Source: Nitrospira sp. BO4
GTDB lineage: Bacteria; Nitrospirota; Nitrospiria; Nitrospirales; Nitrospiraceae
Direction: 5' to 3'
DNA length: 64,000 nucleotides
NCBI GenBank assembly: GCA_030144965.1
Contig: JAMPUU010000014.1
Location: forward strand, 129,822 to 193,821
The notes under the pieces are model-generated. The model saw only the letters and a program-made list of their open reading frames with translations, was not told the origin of the DNA and searched no databases. A program made the translations under genes and the position numbers. The number at the start of each line of letters is the position of its first letter. The first letter of the stretch is position 1. Shown here one piece after another: positions 7,999 to 18,763 of the stretch.

Positions 7999-9459
7999 TC
8001 ACCGGAGAGACTCCAAGAAAAGAGTAGCCAAGGTCAGATATATCGTAATACCGGTGATGTCGTTGGCCGTCGTGACAAAAGGACCAGCCGCAACAGCCGG
8101 ATCAACTCCCATGCGCTTGAGAAGGATCGGCATAATCGTCGCCATGCTGGTCGACACCAGAAAGGCGATGATCAGCGAAGCTCCAACGACCATGCCCAAA
8201 AATCCCTGATGTAGCACCCAACCAACCAGTGTCAATGTCACGCCGCAGGCCACTCCCATAACCAGGCCGATCTTCGCTTCGCGAAAGAAGACGGGCCATA
8301 CATGAGTGAGTTCTACAGTACCGGTAGCCAACCCTCGAATAATCAGCGTCGAGGATTGCAAGCCCACATTGCCGCCCATCGCCGCGATCACGGGAATAAA
8401 ACTCACAATCGCTACGACCTCCTGGATCGTATAGCGGAAATACCAGAGAATCGCGCCGGACAAGAGGCTGCCGATTAAGTTGGTAAAAAGCCATGGCAGT
8501 CGAAGCTTCGCTGAACCGATGCTTGAAGACTTCGAGCCTGACTCCTCTTCAATCGCACCGGCCATCTTCAACATATCCTCGGTCGCTTCCTCCCGGATGA
8601 CGTCGACCACGTCATCAACCGTGATAATGCCTACCAACTTGCCGTCCCGTTCCACGACGGGAATAGCCAACAAGTTATAACTGGCCACTTGGCGTGCGAC
8701 TTCTTCCTGGTCCATGTCGATCGTGACACTCATGGCCTCCCGGGTCATGATGTTCTTCAGCGGAGTCGTGGGAGGGACCGTGATGAGTTGCCTGAGCGAG
8801 AGGACACCGACTAGGCGATCATCTTTGTCTGTGACATAAATATAGAACACCATTTCCGCATCGGTGGCTTGCTGCAACCGGCGGATCGCCTCCTGCGCCG
8901 TGGCGTCTTCCGGCAAGGAAAAGAACTCCGTCGTCATGATCGCCCCGGCCGTATCCTTCGGATACTTGAGGATATCGGCGACCTCGGTCGAATCCTCGGT
9001 CTTCATCAGGGCGAGAATTTCTTTGCTGCGCTCTTCGGGAAGGAATCCGAGAATGTAGGCCACATCGTCAGGGCCAAGATCTTTTAAGAGCCAGGCAATG
9101 TCGGAATGCAGCAGATCCGCGACGACTTGTTGAATGCTTTCGCCGTCGAGTTCACTCAGCACTTGGCCCCGCTTGCCTTCTCCGCGGACCAGCTCGAATA
9201 TTTCCCGCTTTTCTTTCAGCGATGACAGGTGGGTCACGACTTTGGCGATATCGGCAGGGTGCATGCGCCCTAACATTTTGGATAGGTTCGTGATCGCTCC
9301 TCGCCGCAGCAGCTTCTGGACAGACTGAATGACGATATCCGACTTCGTCTGCCCACGCTCGGCCTGATCGCGCAAGACTTCGCGCAGTACATCCCGCTCA
9401 GACGGGCGAGGCCGCTGATCCGGTACGCGTGGCTCCGTTGGTCGTTCCGTCGGCTGCAT
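7999..9459 (-). CDS. mgtE: Magnesium transporter MgtE
   Basis: Mg2+-gated Mg2+ channel of the inner membrane. 486 residues. After a polar ~40-residue N-terminus comes the MgtE N domain of repeated helices (IQQVVADLLHSDIAWLLKDL), a CBS-domain pair at about 175-310, a linker helix and five membrane segments from about 320 on. The end carries the pore signature GPFVTTANDITGITIYL. Start ATG 9459 has AGAGAG upstream. It lies six bases after era. Confidence 0.95.
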   Translation of the reverse strand: MQPTERPTEPRVPDQRPRPSERDVLREVLRDQAERGQTKSDIVIQSVQKLLRRGAITNLSKMLGRMHPADIAKVVTHLSSLKEKREIFELVRGEGKRGQVLSELDGESIQQVVADLLHSDIAWLLKDLGPDDVAYILGFLPEERSKEILALMKTEDSTEVADILKYPKDTAGAIMTTEFFSLPEDATAQEAIRRLQQATDAEMVFYIYVTDKDDRLVGVLSLRQLITVPPTTPLKNIMTREAMSVTIDMDQEEVARQVASYNLLAIPVVERDGKLVGIITVDDVVDVIREEATEDMLKMAGAIEEESGSKSSSIGSAKLRLPWLFTNLIGSLLSGAILWYFRYTIQEVVAIVSFIPVIAAMGGNVGLQSSTLIIRGLATGTVELTHVWPVFFREAKIGLVMGVACGVTLTLVGWVLHQGFLGMVVGASLIIAFLVSTSMATIMPILLKRMGVDPAVAAGPFVTTANDITGITIYLTLATLFLESLR

Positions 9460-9465
9460 AACTCT

Positions 9466-10350
9466 CTAGTACCCCAGCTGCACCAACGCCTGCTCGTCCT
9501 CACGCCAGGCTTTTCTGACCTTCACCCAAAGCTCAAGAAACACTTTCATACCGAATAGTCGTTCCATATCCTGTCTGGCCTGCGTACCGATCGTTTTCAA
9601 ACGCTCCCCTTGCTTGCCTATCAGGATGCCCTTCTGCGTCTCTCGTTCAACTACAATCGAAGCCCGAATTTTCGCGAGTTTTCCCTGTTCGACGAACTCA
9701 TCGATCTCGACTGCAACAGCATGCGGCACCTCCTCTTCCGTCTCCTGCAACACCTTCTCTCGGATCATTTCCGCCGCCAGCGTCCTCATCGTCTGATCTG
9801 TGATGACATCGTCATCGTACGCTCCTTCTCCGGAGGGAAGATAGGGAACCGTGACCGCCAGCAACCGATCCACATTGTCGTCTCCCTGTGCGGAAACCGG
9901 CACGACCTCCGTCCACGCGAACAGCTTGGCATATCGATCGATGACGGGGAGCAGCTTGTGCTTGTTCACGAGGTCAATCTTCGTGACGACAAGGATCACC
10001 GGCCGCGCATGTTTCGCCAGCGCCTCCTTCATATATTTAATGGCCGTCATATCTCCTGGGCCCGGCAGGCTCGTCGCATCCATGAGCATGTACAACAGAT
10101 CCGCGTCTTCCAAGGTTTCCACGGCGGTTCGAACCATTCGGCGATTCAGCAAATGCTCGGGCTTATGCAGGCCGGGCGTGTCGAGAAACGCAATCTGGGC
10201 TCCTTCCGCATGCACGACGCCCATAATTCGTGTCCGGGTGGTTTGAGGCTTACTCGACACAATCGAGACTTTTTCACCCAACAAATGATTCAGCAACGTC
10301 GACTTGCCGACGTTGGACCGTCCAATGATGGCTACCGTTCCGAACTTCAT
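9466..10350 (-). CDS. era: GTPase Era
   Basis: Ribosome-assembly GTPase that binds the 3' end of 16S rRNA. 294 residues. The G1 P-loop GRSNVGKS is at 10-17, then the G3 motif DTPG, the G4 motif in TKID and a C-terminal KH domain (GKQGERLKTIGTQARQDMER). Start ATG 10350 overlaps the ftsB stop in an ATGA, and GAGG lies just upstream. Downstream recO is the usual neighbour, here with mgtE between. Confidence 0.97.
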   Translation of the reverse strand: MKFGTVAIIGRSNVGKSTLLNHLLGEKVSIVSSKPQTTRTRIMGVVHAEGAQIAFLDTPGLHKPEHLLNRRMVRTAVETLEDADLLYMLMDATSLPGPGDMTAIKYMKEALAKHARPVILVVTKIDLVNKHKLLPVIDRYAKLFAWTEVVPVSAQGDDNVDRLLAVTVPYLPSGEGAYDDDVITDQTMRTLAAEMIREKVLQETEEEVPHAVAVEIDEFVEQGKLAKIRASIVVERETQKGILIGKQGERLKTIGTQARQDMERLFGMKVFLELWVKVRKAWREDEQALVQLGY

Positions 10351-10718
10351 GGCCTCGACGAGGGCTCCTGTTTCTTTATAGTTTCCGGTACAAGCTGATA
10401 GACGGTTTCTCCCTTGCGCACATAACCCAACTGTTCTCGGGCTAACTGTTCGATTTTGGCTGGGTCATGCTGCAGACGAGTAATATCCTGCTGTAAGGTG
10501 GCATTTTCTCTGCGCAAGGCCGACAGCTCTTGCTCCAGGCTCGTAGCATGATCCCTCATGGATAAATAGCGAGTCAGGCCCATTTCTCCGGAGAACAGCG
10601 CCACGAGCAGCCAGATACATCCCGCAGCCCCAATCACTTGCATCACGGCAAAGAGACGCCCCCGCCATTCCAGCCACTGTCGGCCACGATTCTGCTTGAT
10701 GATCATCTGCGCGTCCAT
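10347..10718 (-). CDS. ftsB: FtsB/DivIC-type septum formation initiator
   Basis: 123 residues: short cytoplasmic N-terminus, one membrane segment at about 22-42, then a coiled coil (EQELSALRRENATLQQDITR) and the conserved end KIEQLAREQLGYVRKGETVY. Part of the FtsQLB-type divisome scaffold. Start ATG 10718 has GGAG four bases upstream and is preferred over a TTG at 10727. It sits directly behind eno, the classic eno-ftsB pairing. Confidence 0.92.
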   Translation of the reverse strand: MDAQMIIKQNRGRQWLEWRGRLFAVMQVIGAAGCIWLLVALFSGEMGLTRYLSMRDHATSLEQELSALRRENATLQQDITRLQHDPAKIEQLAREQLGYVRKGETVYQLVPETIKKQEPSSRP

Positions 10719-10733
10719 CGACTCCAAAACCAG

Positions 10734-12032
<1,299 letters not shown>

Positions 12033-12113
12033 TCACTTATACACATCACAAATTTCTTATCCCACATGCGCGGGTGGCGCCGACTGAGCAACGGTTTCCA
12101 CCCTCCCAATCCC

Positions 12114-12131
12114 GCCGCGCCAAGACGCGGC
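12114..12131 (-). repeat. Intergenic stem-loop, copy A (gatB-eno spacer)
   Basis: On the minus strand GCCGCG-TCTTGG-CGCGGC, a perfect six-base-pair stem with a six-base loop. A second spacer (16795-16814) carries a near-identical hairpin with the same loop. Function unknown: mRNA-stabilising element, weak terminator or remnant repeat. There is no T tract. Confidence 0.45.
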
Positions 12132-12217
12132 CTTCCCTGAGCGCCCGCAGCGTAAGGGACCCACTGGGGGATGGGTGAAGCGAGGACGAAAGGGCCAGTC
12201 GGCGACAGGACCCGCGA

Positions 12218-13645
12218 TCATCCCAACTTCTTCTTCAACAACTCATTCACCTTTCCTGGATTTGCTTTCCCCCCGCTCGCCTTCATGACCTGTCCAACGA
12301 GAAAACCCAATACTTGTTGCTTGCCTTCTTTGAACTGCGCCACCTGGGTTGGATTTTTGCTCAGCACTTCAGCGATTATCTTGTCTAATACGTTTTCATC
12401 AGAGACCTGCGTCAGACCCTTTTCTTGAACAATCTGCTCAGGCGCTTTTCCGCTGCAATAGAGCTCCGGAAACATATCCCGAGCCACCTTTAGACTGATC
12501 GCGCCTTTGTCCACCATCTGTAATAGGCTGACGAGACGCTCAGGACTGACCGGTGAGACGCTGATATCCGTCCCGGAGTTGTTCAACTCTCTCGTCAACT
12601 CTCCCATCACCCAGTTGCTCACGGTTTTCGGTTGATTGAACTCCTTCACACTGCTCTCGAAATAGTCCGCCATACCCTTCGACGCCGTTAATACACCCGC
12701 GTCGTACTCCGGCAATCCATACGCTTCGACAAATCGCCGCATGCGCACGGCCGGCAATTCAGGCAACAATGACTTGAATCCGTCAATCCATTCCTGCTCC
12801 AGCTTCAAGGGCACCAGATCCGGATCCGGGAAATAGCGATAGTCATGGGCTTCTTCTTTGGATCGCATGACGGCCGTTTCACCACGGTCGATGTTCCAGA
12901 GTCTGGTTTCCTGGCGAATCTTGCCGCCTTCATTCAAGACCTTGGTCTGGCGCTTGATCTCATACTCGATCGCATCCTTCACATACTTGAAGGAATTGAT
13001 GTTCTTAAGCTCGACCTTCGTCCCAAACTCTTTCTGCCCCACCGGACGGAGCGACAGGTTCGGCTCACACCGAAAGCTCCCCTCCTCCATGTTGCCGTCG
13101 CAGACTTCAAGATACATCAAGATGTCCCGCAGTCCCTTGAGGTACGCCACCACTTCGTCGGCTGACCCCATGTCGGGTTCCGTGACAATTTCCAGCAACG
13201 GCGTGCCGGCGCGATTCAAGTCCACACGGCTTTCCCCCGTGCCGGCTCCATGCGTGTTCTTGCCGGCATCCTCTTCGAGATGGGCTCGGCGTATGCGGAC
13301 TCGCTTAATCACCCCGGCGGCGGCAATCTCAATCCAACCATGTTGGCAGATGGGCAATTCGTACTGAGAGATCTGGTACCCCTTGGGCAAATCCGGATAG
13401 AAATAGTTTTTTCTCGCAAATTGGTTATTCGCCGTGATCGCGCAGTTCAGCGCCAGACCCGCGCGAACCGCCATTTCGACCGCGGTCCGGTTGATGACGG
13501 GTAAGCTGCCCGGCAGACCGAGGCAGACCGGGCATGTCTGGCTGTTGGGCGACGACCCGAATGTCGTGCCGCACCCGCAGAACATTTTAGATTTGGTCCG
13601 GAGCTGCGCGTGGACCTCCACTCCGATGACCGTTTCAAAGATCAT
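12218..13645 (-). CDS. gatB: Aspartyl/glutamyl-tRNA amidotransferase subunit B
   Basis: Subunit of GatCAB, which activates and amidates Glu-tRNA(Gln) and/or Asp-tRNA(Asn). 475 residues. N-terminal kinase part: GVEVHAQL (8-15), the zinc-binding Cys cluster [19 protein letters not shown] (23-41) and [10 protein letters not shown]. Tail domain (YqeY-like) from about 325: [20 protein letters not shown], then [18 protein letters not shown]. The start overlaps the YtxH-like gene by four bases. gatA and gatC lie upstream but are separated by small membrane-protein genes and panD. Confidence 0.97.
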   Translation of the reverse strand: MIFETVIGVEVHAQLRTKSKMFCGCGTTFGSSPNSQTCPVCLGLPGSLPVINRTAVEMAVRAGLALNCAITANNQFARKNYFYPDLPKGYQISQYELPICQHGWIEIAAAGVIKRVRIRRAHLEEDAGKNTHGAGTGESRVDLNRAGTPLLEIVTEPDMGSADEVVAYLKGLRDILMYLEVCDGNMEEGSFRCEPNLSLRPVGQKEFGTKVELKNINSFKYVKDAIEYEIKRQTKVLNEGGKIRQETRLWNIDRGETAVMRSKEEAHDYRYFPDPDLVPLKLEQEWIDGFKSLLPELPAVRMRRFVEAYGLPEYDAGVLTASKGMADYFESSVKEFNQPKTVSNWVMGELTRELNNSGTDISVSPVSPERLVSLLQMVDKGAISLKVARDMFPELYCSGKAPEQIVQEKGLTQVSDENVLDKIIAEVLSKNPTQVAQFKEGKQQVLGFLVGQVMKASGGKANPGKVNELLKKKLG

Positions 13646-13965
13646 CCTCGGTTCGGCCCCTCCTCTTGGATGCGGCCACGTTCGCGTTTCATCGCTTCGC
13701 GTCCCGCATCGAACGCCTCGCGTAGGACCGATCGCTTCGTTTCAACAAACTCTTTGCCTTGATCGACGGCTTCCTCAAACGCCTCTCCGGCCCGTCCGGC
13801 AAGGTCGCGTAGATCGGTTTCCGCGCGACGGGCATACCCACGCAGTCGATCGCGGGATTCGCTCCCTGATTGCGGCGCCAATAACAGCGCTGCGACCGCA
13901 CCCAGCGCTGCGCCGCTTAAAAATGCCAAGAGGACCGCTGCCGATGTTCCTCGATCATCCGCCAT
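13642..13965 (-). CDS. YtxH-like small membrane protein
   Basis: 107 residues. One N-terminal membrane segment (about 8-28, with the Gly-rich run [20 protein letters not shown] typical of YtxH/gas-vesicle-like proteins), then a charged helical region with many Arg and Glu. The family is linked to envelope stress in other bacteria; the role here is unknown. GAAGGAGGG gives a strong ribosome site. It overlaps the DUF948 gene upstream and gatB downstream. Confidence 0.75.
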   Translation of the reverse strand: MADDRGTSAAVLLAFLSGAALGAVAALLLAPQSGSESRDRLRGYARRAETDLRDLAGRAGEAFEEAVDQGKEFVETKRSVLREAFDAGREAMKRERGRIQEEGPNRG

Positions 13966-14362
13966 TGTGTGTCCCTCCTTCTTGTCGCATTCGTTCTCGC
14001 ACGACTTGGGTGGCTGCCTTCACGCCAGCCACCATACTTGCCACGTTCGTCAATAGCGTGCCACCCGATCCGCGAATGATGTTATGGACTTGTTGCACGG
14101 ACTCACCGACTTCCCCCACGGCATGAAGCAATACCGCCGCATGTTCCGTGCTTTCACGAACCTGATTCGTCACATCATTCAAGTTCTGGCTCATGGTCCG
14201 TAGTTCCGCCACAAGCGCCGGTACCTCGACGTTCATCTTCGACAGCAGCTGTTCCGATTCGGCGACCGTCTTGCGGACTTGCATCAATACCGGCACGAGA
14301 TACCCGACCAACACAACGAAGGCGATCGCCACGAGGAGCGCAGCGAGTTCAACGATGCTCAT
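13955..14362 (-). CDS. DUF948-domain membrane protein
   Basis: 135 residues: one N-terminal membrane helix (about 4-24), then a long amphipathic helix (VAESEQLLSKMNVEVPALVA; LRTMSQNLNDVTNQVRESTE) as in DUF948 proteins, which often pair with YtxH proteins as here. ATG 14362 is preferred over a TTG at 14371, since GGGAGG lies ten bases before the ATG and abuts the TTG. The two small genes are embedded between gatA and gatB. Confidence 0.75.
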   Translation of the reverse strand: MSIVELAALLVAIAFVVLVGYLVPVLMQVRKTVAESEQLLSKMNVEVPALVAELRTMSQNLNDVTNQVRESTEHAAVLLHAVGEVGESVQQVHNIIRGSGGTLLTNVASMVAGVKAATQVVRERMRQEGGTHNGG

Positions 14363-14426
14363 AGCAGCCAATCCTCCCGGTCTTTCATCCCGTACATCCT
14401 CTCCCTTGCCACTCTCCGCCCGGTCC

Positions 14427-15893
14427 CTACCGTATCACCGGCCTTTTAAGATGCCATTGCGTCGATTGCTCATAGGCATGCGCGGCTCGAAGCACTGTTT
14501 CTTCCTCGAACGCCCGCCCGATCAACTGCAACCCGATCGGAAGCCCCGCCTTGCTGAACCCACAGGGGAGGGCAATCGCCGGCAGACCCGCGAGATTCAC
14601 CGAGATCGTGAAAATGTCCGACAGGTACATTTGCAGGGGATTTTCGCTCTTTTCCCCCAACTTGAAAGCCGGTGTCGGAGTAGCAGGAGTCACGATCACA
14701 TCGACCTCTTTGAATGCCGCCGTGAAGTCCTGGCAGACCAGCGTGCGGACAGCTTGCGCCTTTCCATAATACGCATCGTAATACCCGGCGCTGAGGACAT
14801 ACGTCCCCAGCATGATTCGCCGTTTCACTTCCGGCCCAAACCCCTCCTGCCGCGTCTTCATATACAGTTCGAGCAGATCCTTGGTCTCTTTGGCGCGCAA
14901 CCCGAACTTCACCCCGTCGAAACGGGCAAGATTCGAGCTGGCTTCCGCCGTCGCGATCACATAGTAGACCGCCACCGCAGCATCGGTCCTCGGCAGCCGG
15001 ATTTCCTTGATTTCAGCTCCCAGATGCTTCAACTCGTCAATGGCAGCTCTGACTGCCTGCTCGACTTCGGGATCTAGGCCTTCGGTGAAAAATTCAGCCG
15101 GCACGCCCACCCTCAGAGATTTGAGGTCACGCTTTTGCAACGCCTTCATGTAATCCGGCACAGAGCGATCGACCGACGTGGAATCCATTGGATCGTGGCC
15201 GGCAATGGCTTGAAGGAGAAACGCCGCATCGGACACATTTCTGGTGATCGGGCCGATTTGATCCAGCGAGGAAGCAAACGCCACCAAGCCATACCGAGAC
15301 ACCCGTCCGTAAGTCGGCTTCAGTCCCACCACGCCACAGAAGGCCGCCGGCTGCCTGATGGAACCTCCGGTATCCGATCCAAGCGCGGCCACGCATTCCT
15401 CTGCCGCCACCGCCGCCGCGGACCCTCCGCTCGACCCTCCCGGCACACAGTGCACATTCCAGGGATTCCGGCTGGGCCCAAACGCCGAGTTTTCCGTAGA
15501 CGATCCCATCGCGAACTCATCCAAGTTCGTCTTGCCCAACAAAATGTACTCTTGCGCACGCAACTTGGCGACGACCGTGGCATCGTACGGCGGCACAAAA
15601 TTCTGCAACATTCGAGAGCTGCACGTCGTAGGAACGCCGTCCGTACAGATATTATCTTTGACGGCAAGAGGCATTCCGGTGAGCGGCTGGGTCCTTCGCC
15701 AGTCCCTGAGTTTCCGGTCTAAATCTTCTGCCTGCGCGGACGCGGCTTCTTTTGTTTGAGTGACGAAGGCTTTGATCTTCGGCTCCACCTGGCTGAGACG
15801 TAGGAAGTAGGCGCGCACGATCTCTGTCGCCGTGACTTCGCCTGCCTTGAATTTTTTGTGAAGCTCGAAGAGAGTCAGTTTGTGGAGGGACAT
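14427..15893 (-). CDS. gatA: Aspartyl/glutamyl-tRNA amidotransferase subunit A
   Basis: Amidase-signature glutaminase subunit of GatCAB. 488 residues. The Ser-cisSer-Lys triad is visible: K79 (LAVKDN), S154 (GGSSGGSA) and S178 ([12 protein letters not shown]). ATG 15893, with GGGG upstream, gives the family start [15 protein letters not shown]; the frame is open to 15941 but that part is unlike the family. It follows panD. Confidence 0.97.
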   Translation of the reverse strand: MSLHKLTLFELHKKFKAGEVTATEIVRAYFLRLSQVEPKIKAFVTQTKEAASAQAEDLDRKLRDWRRTQPLTGMPLAVKDNICTDGVPTTCSSRMLQNFVPPYDATVVAKLRAQEYILLGKTNLDEFAMGSSTENSAFGPSRNPWNVHCVPGGSSGGSAAAVAAEECVAALGSDTGGSIRQPAAFCGVVGLKPTYGRVSRYGLVAFASSLDQIGPITRNVSDAAFLLQAIAGHDPMDSTSVDRSVPDYMKALQKRDLKSLRVGVPAEFFTEGLDPEVEQAVRAAIDELKHLGAEIKEIRLPRTDAAVAVYYVIATAEASSNLARFDGVKFGLRAKETKDLLELYMKTRQEGFGPEVKRRIMLGTYVLSAGYYDAYYGKAQAVRTLVCQDFTAAFKEVDVIVTPATPTPAFKLGEKSENPLQMYLSDIFTISVNLAGLPAIALPCGFSKAGLPIGLQLIGRAFEEETVLRAAHAYEQSTQWHLKRPVIR

Positions 15894-15974
15894 CGTTTCC
15901 CCGCTGCCGCCACGTGACCAAACATCGGCCGACTGGATCACCGACCGTTTCCGTCGTCCTACTTCCCCGATTGG

Positions 15975-16331
15975 TCAGCGCACGGTCACGATGTGATTTT
16001 TTTCGTCCACTCGGACGATCTTCGGCGCGTGCTTCTTGATTTCTTCGTCGCCGTAATACTCGTAACAAAAGATGATGATCTGATCTCCGACCGCCGCTTT
16101 TCTCGCCGTAGGCCCGTTCAGGATGATATCTCCGTTTCCCCGCTTTCCATTGATGGCGTAGGTCATGAATCGCTCGCCGTTATTCAAGTTCGAGCAGATG
16201 ATGGCCTCATAGGGAAGGATACCGGCGGCCTCCATCAAATCTTGATCGATGGTCAAGCTGCCTTCATACTCAAGATGGGCACCCGTCACCGTGGCGCGGT
16301 GAATTTTCGAACGTAGCATTTGTCGAAACAT
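15975..16331 (-). CDS. panD: Aspartate 1-decarboxylase precursor
   Basis: Pyruvoyl enzyme that makes beta-alanine for pantothenate and coenzyme A. About 118 residues. With ATG 16331 the sequence begins MFRQMLRSKIHR and the self-cleavage site YEG-S falls at Gly24-Ser25, exactly as in the E. coli enzyme. Ser25 becomes the pyruvoyl group. An ATG at 16346 has a slightly better ribosome site (GAGGGA), so the start may be five codons earlier. It sits between gatC and gatA, splitting an otherwise standard operon. Confidence 0.95.
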   Translation of the reverse strand: MFRQMLRSKIHRATVTGAHLEYEGSLTIDQDLMEAAGILPYEAIICSNLNNGERFMTYAINGKRGNGDIILNGPTARKAAVGDQIIIFCYEYYGDEEIKKHAPKIVRVDEKNHIVTVR

Positions 16332-16403
16332 GTATCTGTTCGTCATTCGTCATCCGTCCCTCGTCATTCGCGGCACGCCGCGTATGAACCGGACGCTTGA
16401 CGG

Positions 16404-16697
16404 TTAACGCTCCTCTAGAATTTTAGGCACTACGAAGCCGTCCGCTTCACGTTGCGGCGCATTCGCCAACGCCTGGTCCTGTGCGAGGGATGGACGCACG
16501 ACATCATCCCGAAACACATTCACTTGGCCCATGACCATCGCAGTCGGTTCGATTCCGGTTGTGTCGTACTGGTTCAATTTGTCGACGTGCGTAAGAATCT
16601 CGCTCAACTGTTTGGCAAAGGTCTCCTTCTCGGCGGGCGTGACAGTCAATCGTGCCAACTGCGCCGCCTTTTCCACATCCTGCTGCGTAATCTCCAC
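16404..16697 (-). CDS. gatC: Aspartyl/glutamyl-tRNA amidotransferase subunit C
   Basis: 97 residues, family length. Belt subunit wrapping GatA and GatB. Typical sequence: QQDVEKAAQLARLTVTPAEK, then LSEILTHVDKLNQYDT and a C-terminal LRDD-like RDDVVRPSL. It is the first of the gat genes in transcription order, with a spacer of about 180 bases after glmS. Confidence 0.93.
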   Translation of the reverse strand: MEITQQDVEKAAQLARLTVTPAEKETFAKQLSEILTHVDKLNQYDTTGIEPTAMVMGQVNVFRDDVVRPSLAQDQALANAPQREADGFVVPKILEER

Positions 16698-16794
16698 CTT
16701 CTTATTCCTCTCGCTTATCCATGAGGCGTGATGGTGGGATCTCCTACCGCGCGCATTCAGCGAGGGCCTTGACAGTTCTTACCCTCGCCGCCCT

Positions 16795-16814
16795 GGCAGC
16801 GCCAAGACGCCGCC
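16795..16814 (-). repeat. Intergenic stem-loop, copy B (glmS-gatC spacer)
   Basis: Minus-strand hairpin GGCGGCG-TCTTGG-CGCTGCC: seven-base arms with one mismatch and the same TCTTGG loop as at 12114-12131. The 12 bases GCGCCAAGACGC are identical in both spacers, and each is followed by a GGGACCC block on the plus strand. The spacer holds no gene. Confidence 0.45.
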
Positions 16815-16876
16815 TTTCCCCTAGGGCTCACGCGTTGAGCGAGCACGGGGACCCGCCTTCGCGCCTCACTCTTGCC

Positions 16877-18706
16877 TCATTCCACGGTCACGCTTTTTGC
16901 CAAGTTCCTCGGCTGATCCACATCCGCGCCGCGTAGCACCGCAATATGATACGCAAGGAGTTGCAGCGGGATCGTAAACAGAATCGGCGAAATCAGCGGA
17001 TGGGTGTCCGGCACCGTGAACACGGCATCCGCGATCTTGCCGAGCTCCCGCTCGCCTTCGGCCACGAAGGCAATCACCGGCGCGTGCCGCGCCTTGACTT
17101 CCATGAGATTGCTGACCGTTTTATCATACAGCCGGTCGCGAGGCGCCAAGACCACGACCGGCATGTCTTTATCGATCAGCGCGATCGGACCGTGCTTCAT
17201 CTCGCCCGCCGCATAGCCTTCAGCGTGAATGTATGAGATTTCTTTCAGCTTCAACGAGCCTTCCAGCGCGATCGGATAGTTGATGCCCCGCCCGAGGAAC
17301 AGAAAGTTCCGCTTCTTATAATAGCGCTTGGCGATCGCCACGATTTCAGCTTCTCTCCGCAGCACACTCTCCACCAATACCGGCAAGCGCACCAACCGGT
17401 CGAGCCACGCTTTGCCGTCCGCGATATTCATCACATTACGAACTCGGGCAAAATGCAATGCCAGAAGATAGAGGGCGGTGAGCTGGGCGGTGAAGGCCTT
17501 GGTCGACGCGACGCCGATCTCGGGCCCGCAATGGGTGTACAGTACCCCATCGGACTCCCGCGCCAAGGTGCTCCCGACCACATTCACGATCGAGACGACG
17601 CGCGCACCCTTTCCCTTTGCCTCTCGCGCAGCGGCCAGCGTATCGGCTGTCTCACCGGACTGGGAGATGGTAATGAACAAATCCTTCTTGCCGACAAGCG
17701 GGTCGCGATACCGAAACTCGCTGCCGATATCCACCTGCACCGGAGTGCGGACCATTTCTTCGAACAAATATTTTCCCACCTGCCCCGCGTGCCAGGAGGT
17801 GCCGCAAGCCACGATCCAGATGCGTTCAACGGCGGCGAACTCCTCCGGTGTCAGCCCAATATCAGGCAGATCCGCTTCACCGGTCTCATACGAGTACCGT
17901 CCGCGCATCGTATCCAGAATTGTCTGCGGTTGCTCGTGAATCTCCTTCAGCATGAAATGCGGATACCCGCTCTTCTCCACCGCCGATGCGTCCCATGTAA
18001 TCGTTGACGGCTTCCGCGACACGGCATGGCCGTCGACGTCGGTGAGATCGACCCGATCTTGAGTGACGACCGCCACATCTCCTTCTTCGAGGTAGGTCAC
18101 TTCCCGCGTGTGCGCGAGCATCGCCATGACATCGGAGGCAACATAGGACGCCTGATTGGTCCTCCCGACGACCAGCGGGCAACCGGAACGCGCGGCAATC
18201 AAGGTACCGGGCTCCCGCTCGGAAATCACGGCCAATGCATAACTACCCTTCACATCTTTGGTCGCCAACCGCACGGCATCGGCCAGTTTGTTCTCTTTCT
18301 GAAGATACTTGTCGATCAAATGCGCAACAACTTCCGTATCGGTTTCCGATTCGAACTTGTAGCCGTCTTTTTCCAACTGCTGTTTCAGCTGCTGATAGTT
18401 TTCAATGATTCCGTTGTGCACCAACACGCAGCCTTTCGACCGATGCGGATGGGCATTCTGTTCCGACGGTTTTCCATGGGTCGCCCAACGGGTGTGGCCG
18501 ATTCCCACCGTCCCTTTGAGCTCGTTGGCCTTGAGCGAATTTTGGAGATTGACCAGTTTGCCCACACTCCGCCTGACCACAATCTTTTCCCCCTGCATGA
18601 CGGCTACTCCCGAGGAGTCGTAACCGCGATACTCCAGCTTCGCCAATCCCCCGATGAGAATCGGAACCGCATCTTGATTGCCGACGTATCCGATGATTCC
18701 ACACAT
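16877..18706 (-). CDS. glmS: Glucosamine-6-phosphate synthase (isomerizing)
   Basis: Fructose 6-phosphate plus glutamine to glucosamine 6-phosphate, entry to UDP-GlcNAc. 609 residues. N-terminal Ntn glutaminase with catalytic Cys2 (MCGIIGYVG), RWATHGKPSEQNAHPH and two SIS domains (TISQSGETADTLAA; GRGINYPIALEGSLKLKEIS), ending LAKSVTVE. GGAG precedes the ATG. glmU lies 57 bases upstream on the same strand, so two steps of UDP-GlcNAc synthesis are together. No glmS ribozyme was recognised. Confidence 0.98.
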   Translation of the reverse strand: MCGIIGYVGNQDAVPILIGGLAKLEYRGYDSSGVAVMQGEKIVVRRSVGKLVNLQNSLKANELKGTVGIGHTRWATHGKPSEQNAHPHRSKGCVLVHNGIIENYQQLKQQLEKDGYKFESETDTEVVAHLIDKYLQKENKLADAVRLATKDVKGSYALAVISEREPGTLIAARSGCPLVVGRTNQASYVASDVMAMLAHTREVTYLEEGDVAVVTQDRVDLTDVDGHAVSRKPSTITWDASAVEKSGYPHFMLKEIHEQPQTILDTMRGRYSYETGEADLPDIGLTPEEFAAVERIWIVACGTSWHAGQVGKYLFEEMVRTPVQVDIGSEFRYRDPLVGKKDLFITISQSGETADTLAAAREAKGKGARVVSIVNVVGSTLARESDGVLYTHCGPEIGVASTKAFTAQLTALYLLALHFARVRNVMNIADGKAWLDRLVRLPVLVESVLRREAEIVAIAKRYYKKRNFLFLGRGINYPIALEGSLKLKEISYIHAEGYAAGEMKHGPIALIDKDMPVVVLAPRDRLYDKTVSNLMEVKARHAPVIAFVAEGERELGKIADAVFTVPDTHPLISPILFTIPLQLLAYHIAVLRGADVDQPRNLAKSVTVE

Positions 18707-18763
18707 GACGGTTACTCCAGGCTTAACTAGACTGACCGGCAGACGACGACTCTCTCACCGTGA

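Noticed and set aside
9610..10398. Open frame of 262 codons on the plus strand
   Set aside because: It lies antisense to era, has a random composition and no domain; it is a shadow of the codon use of era.
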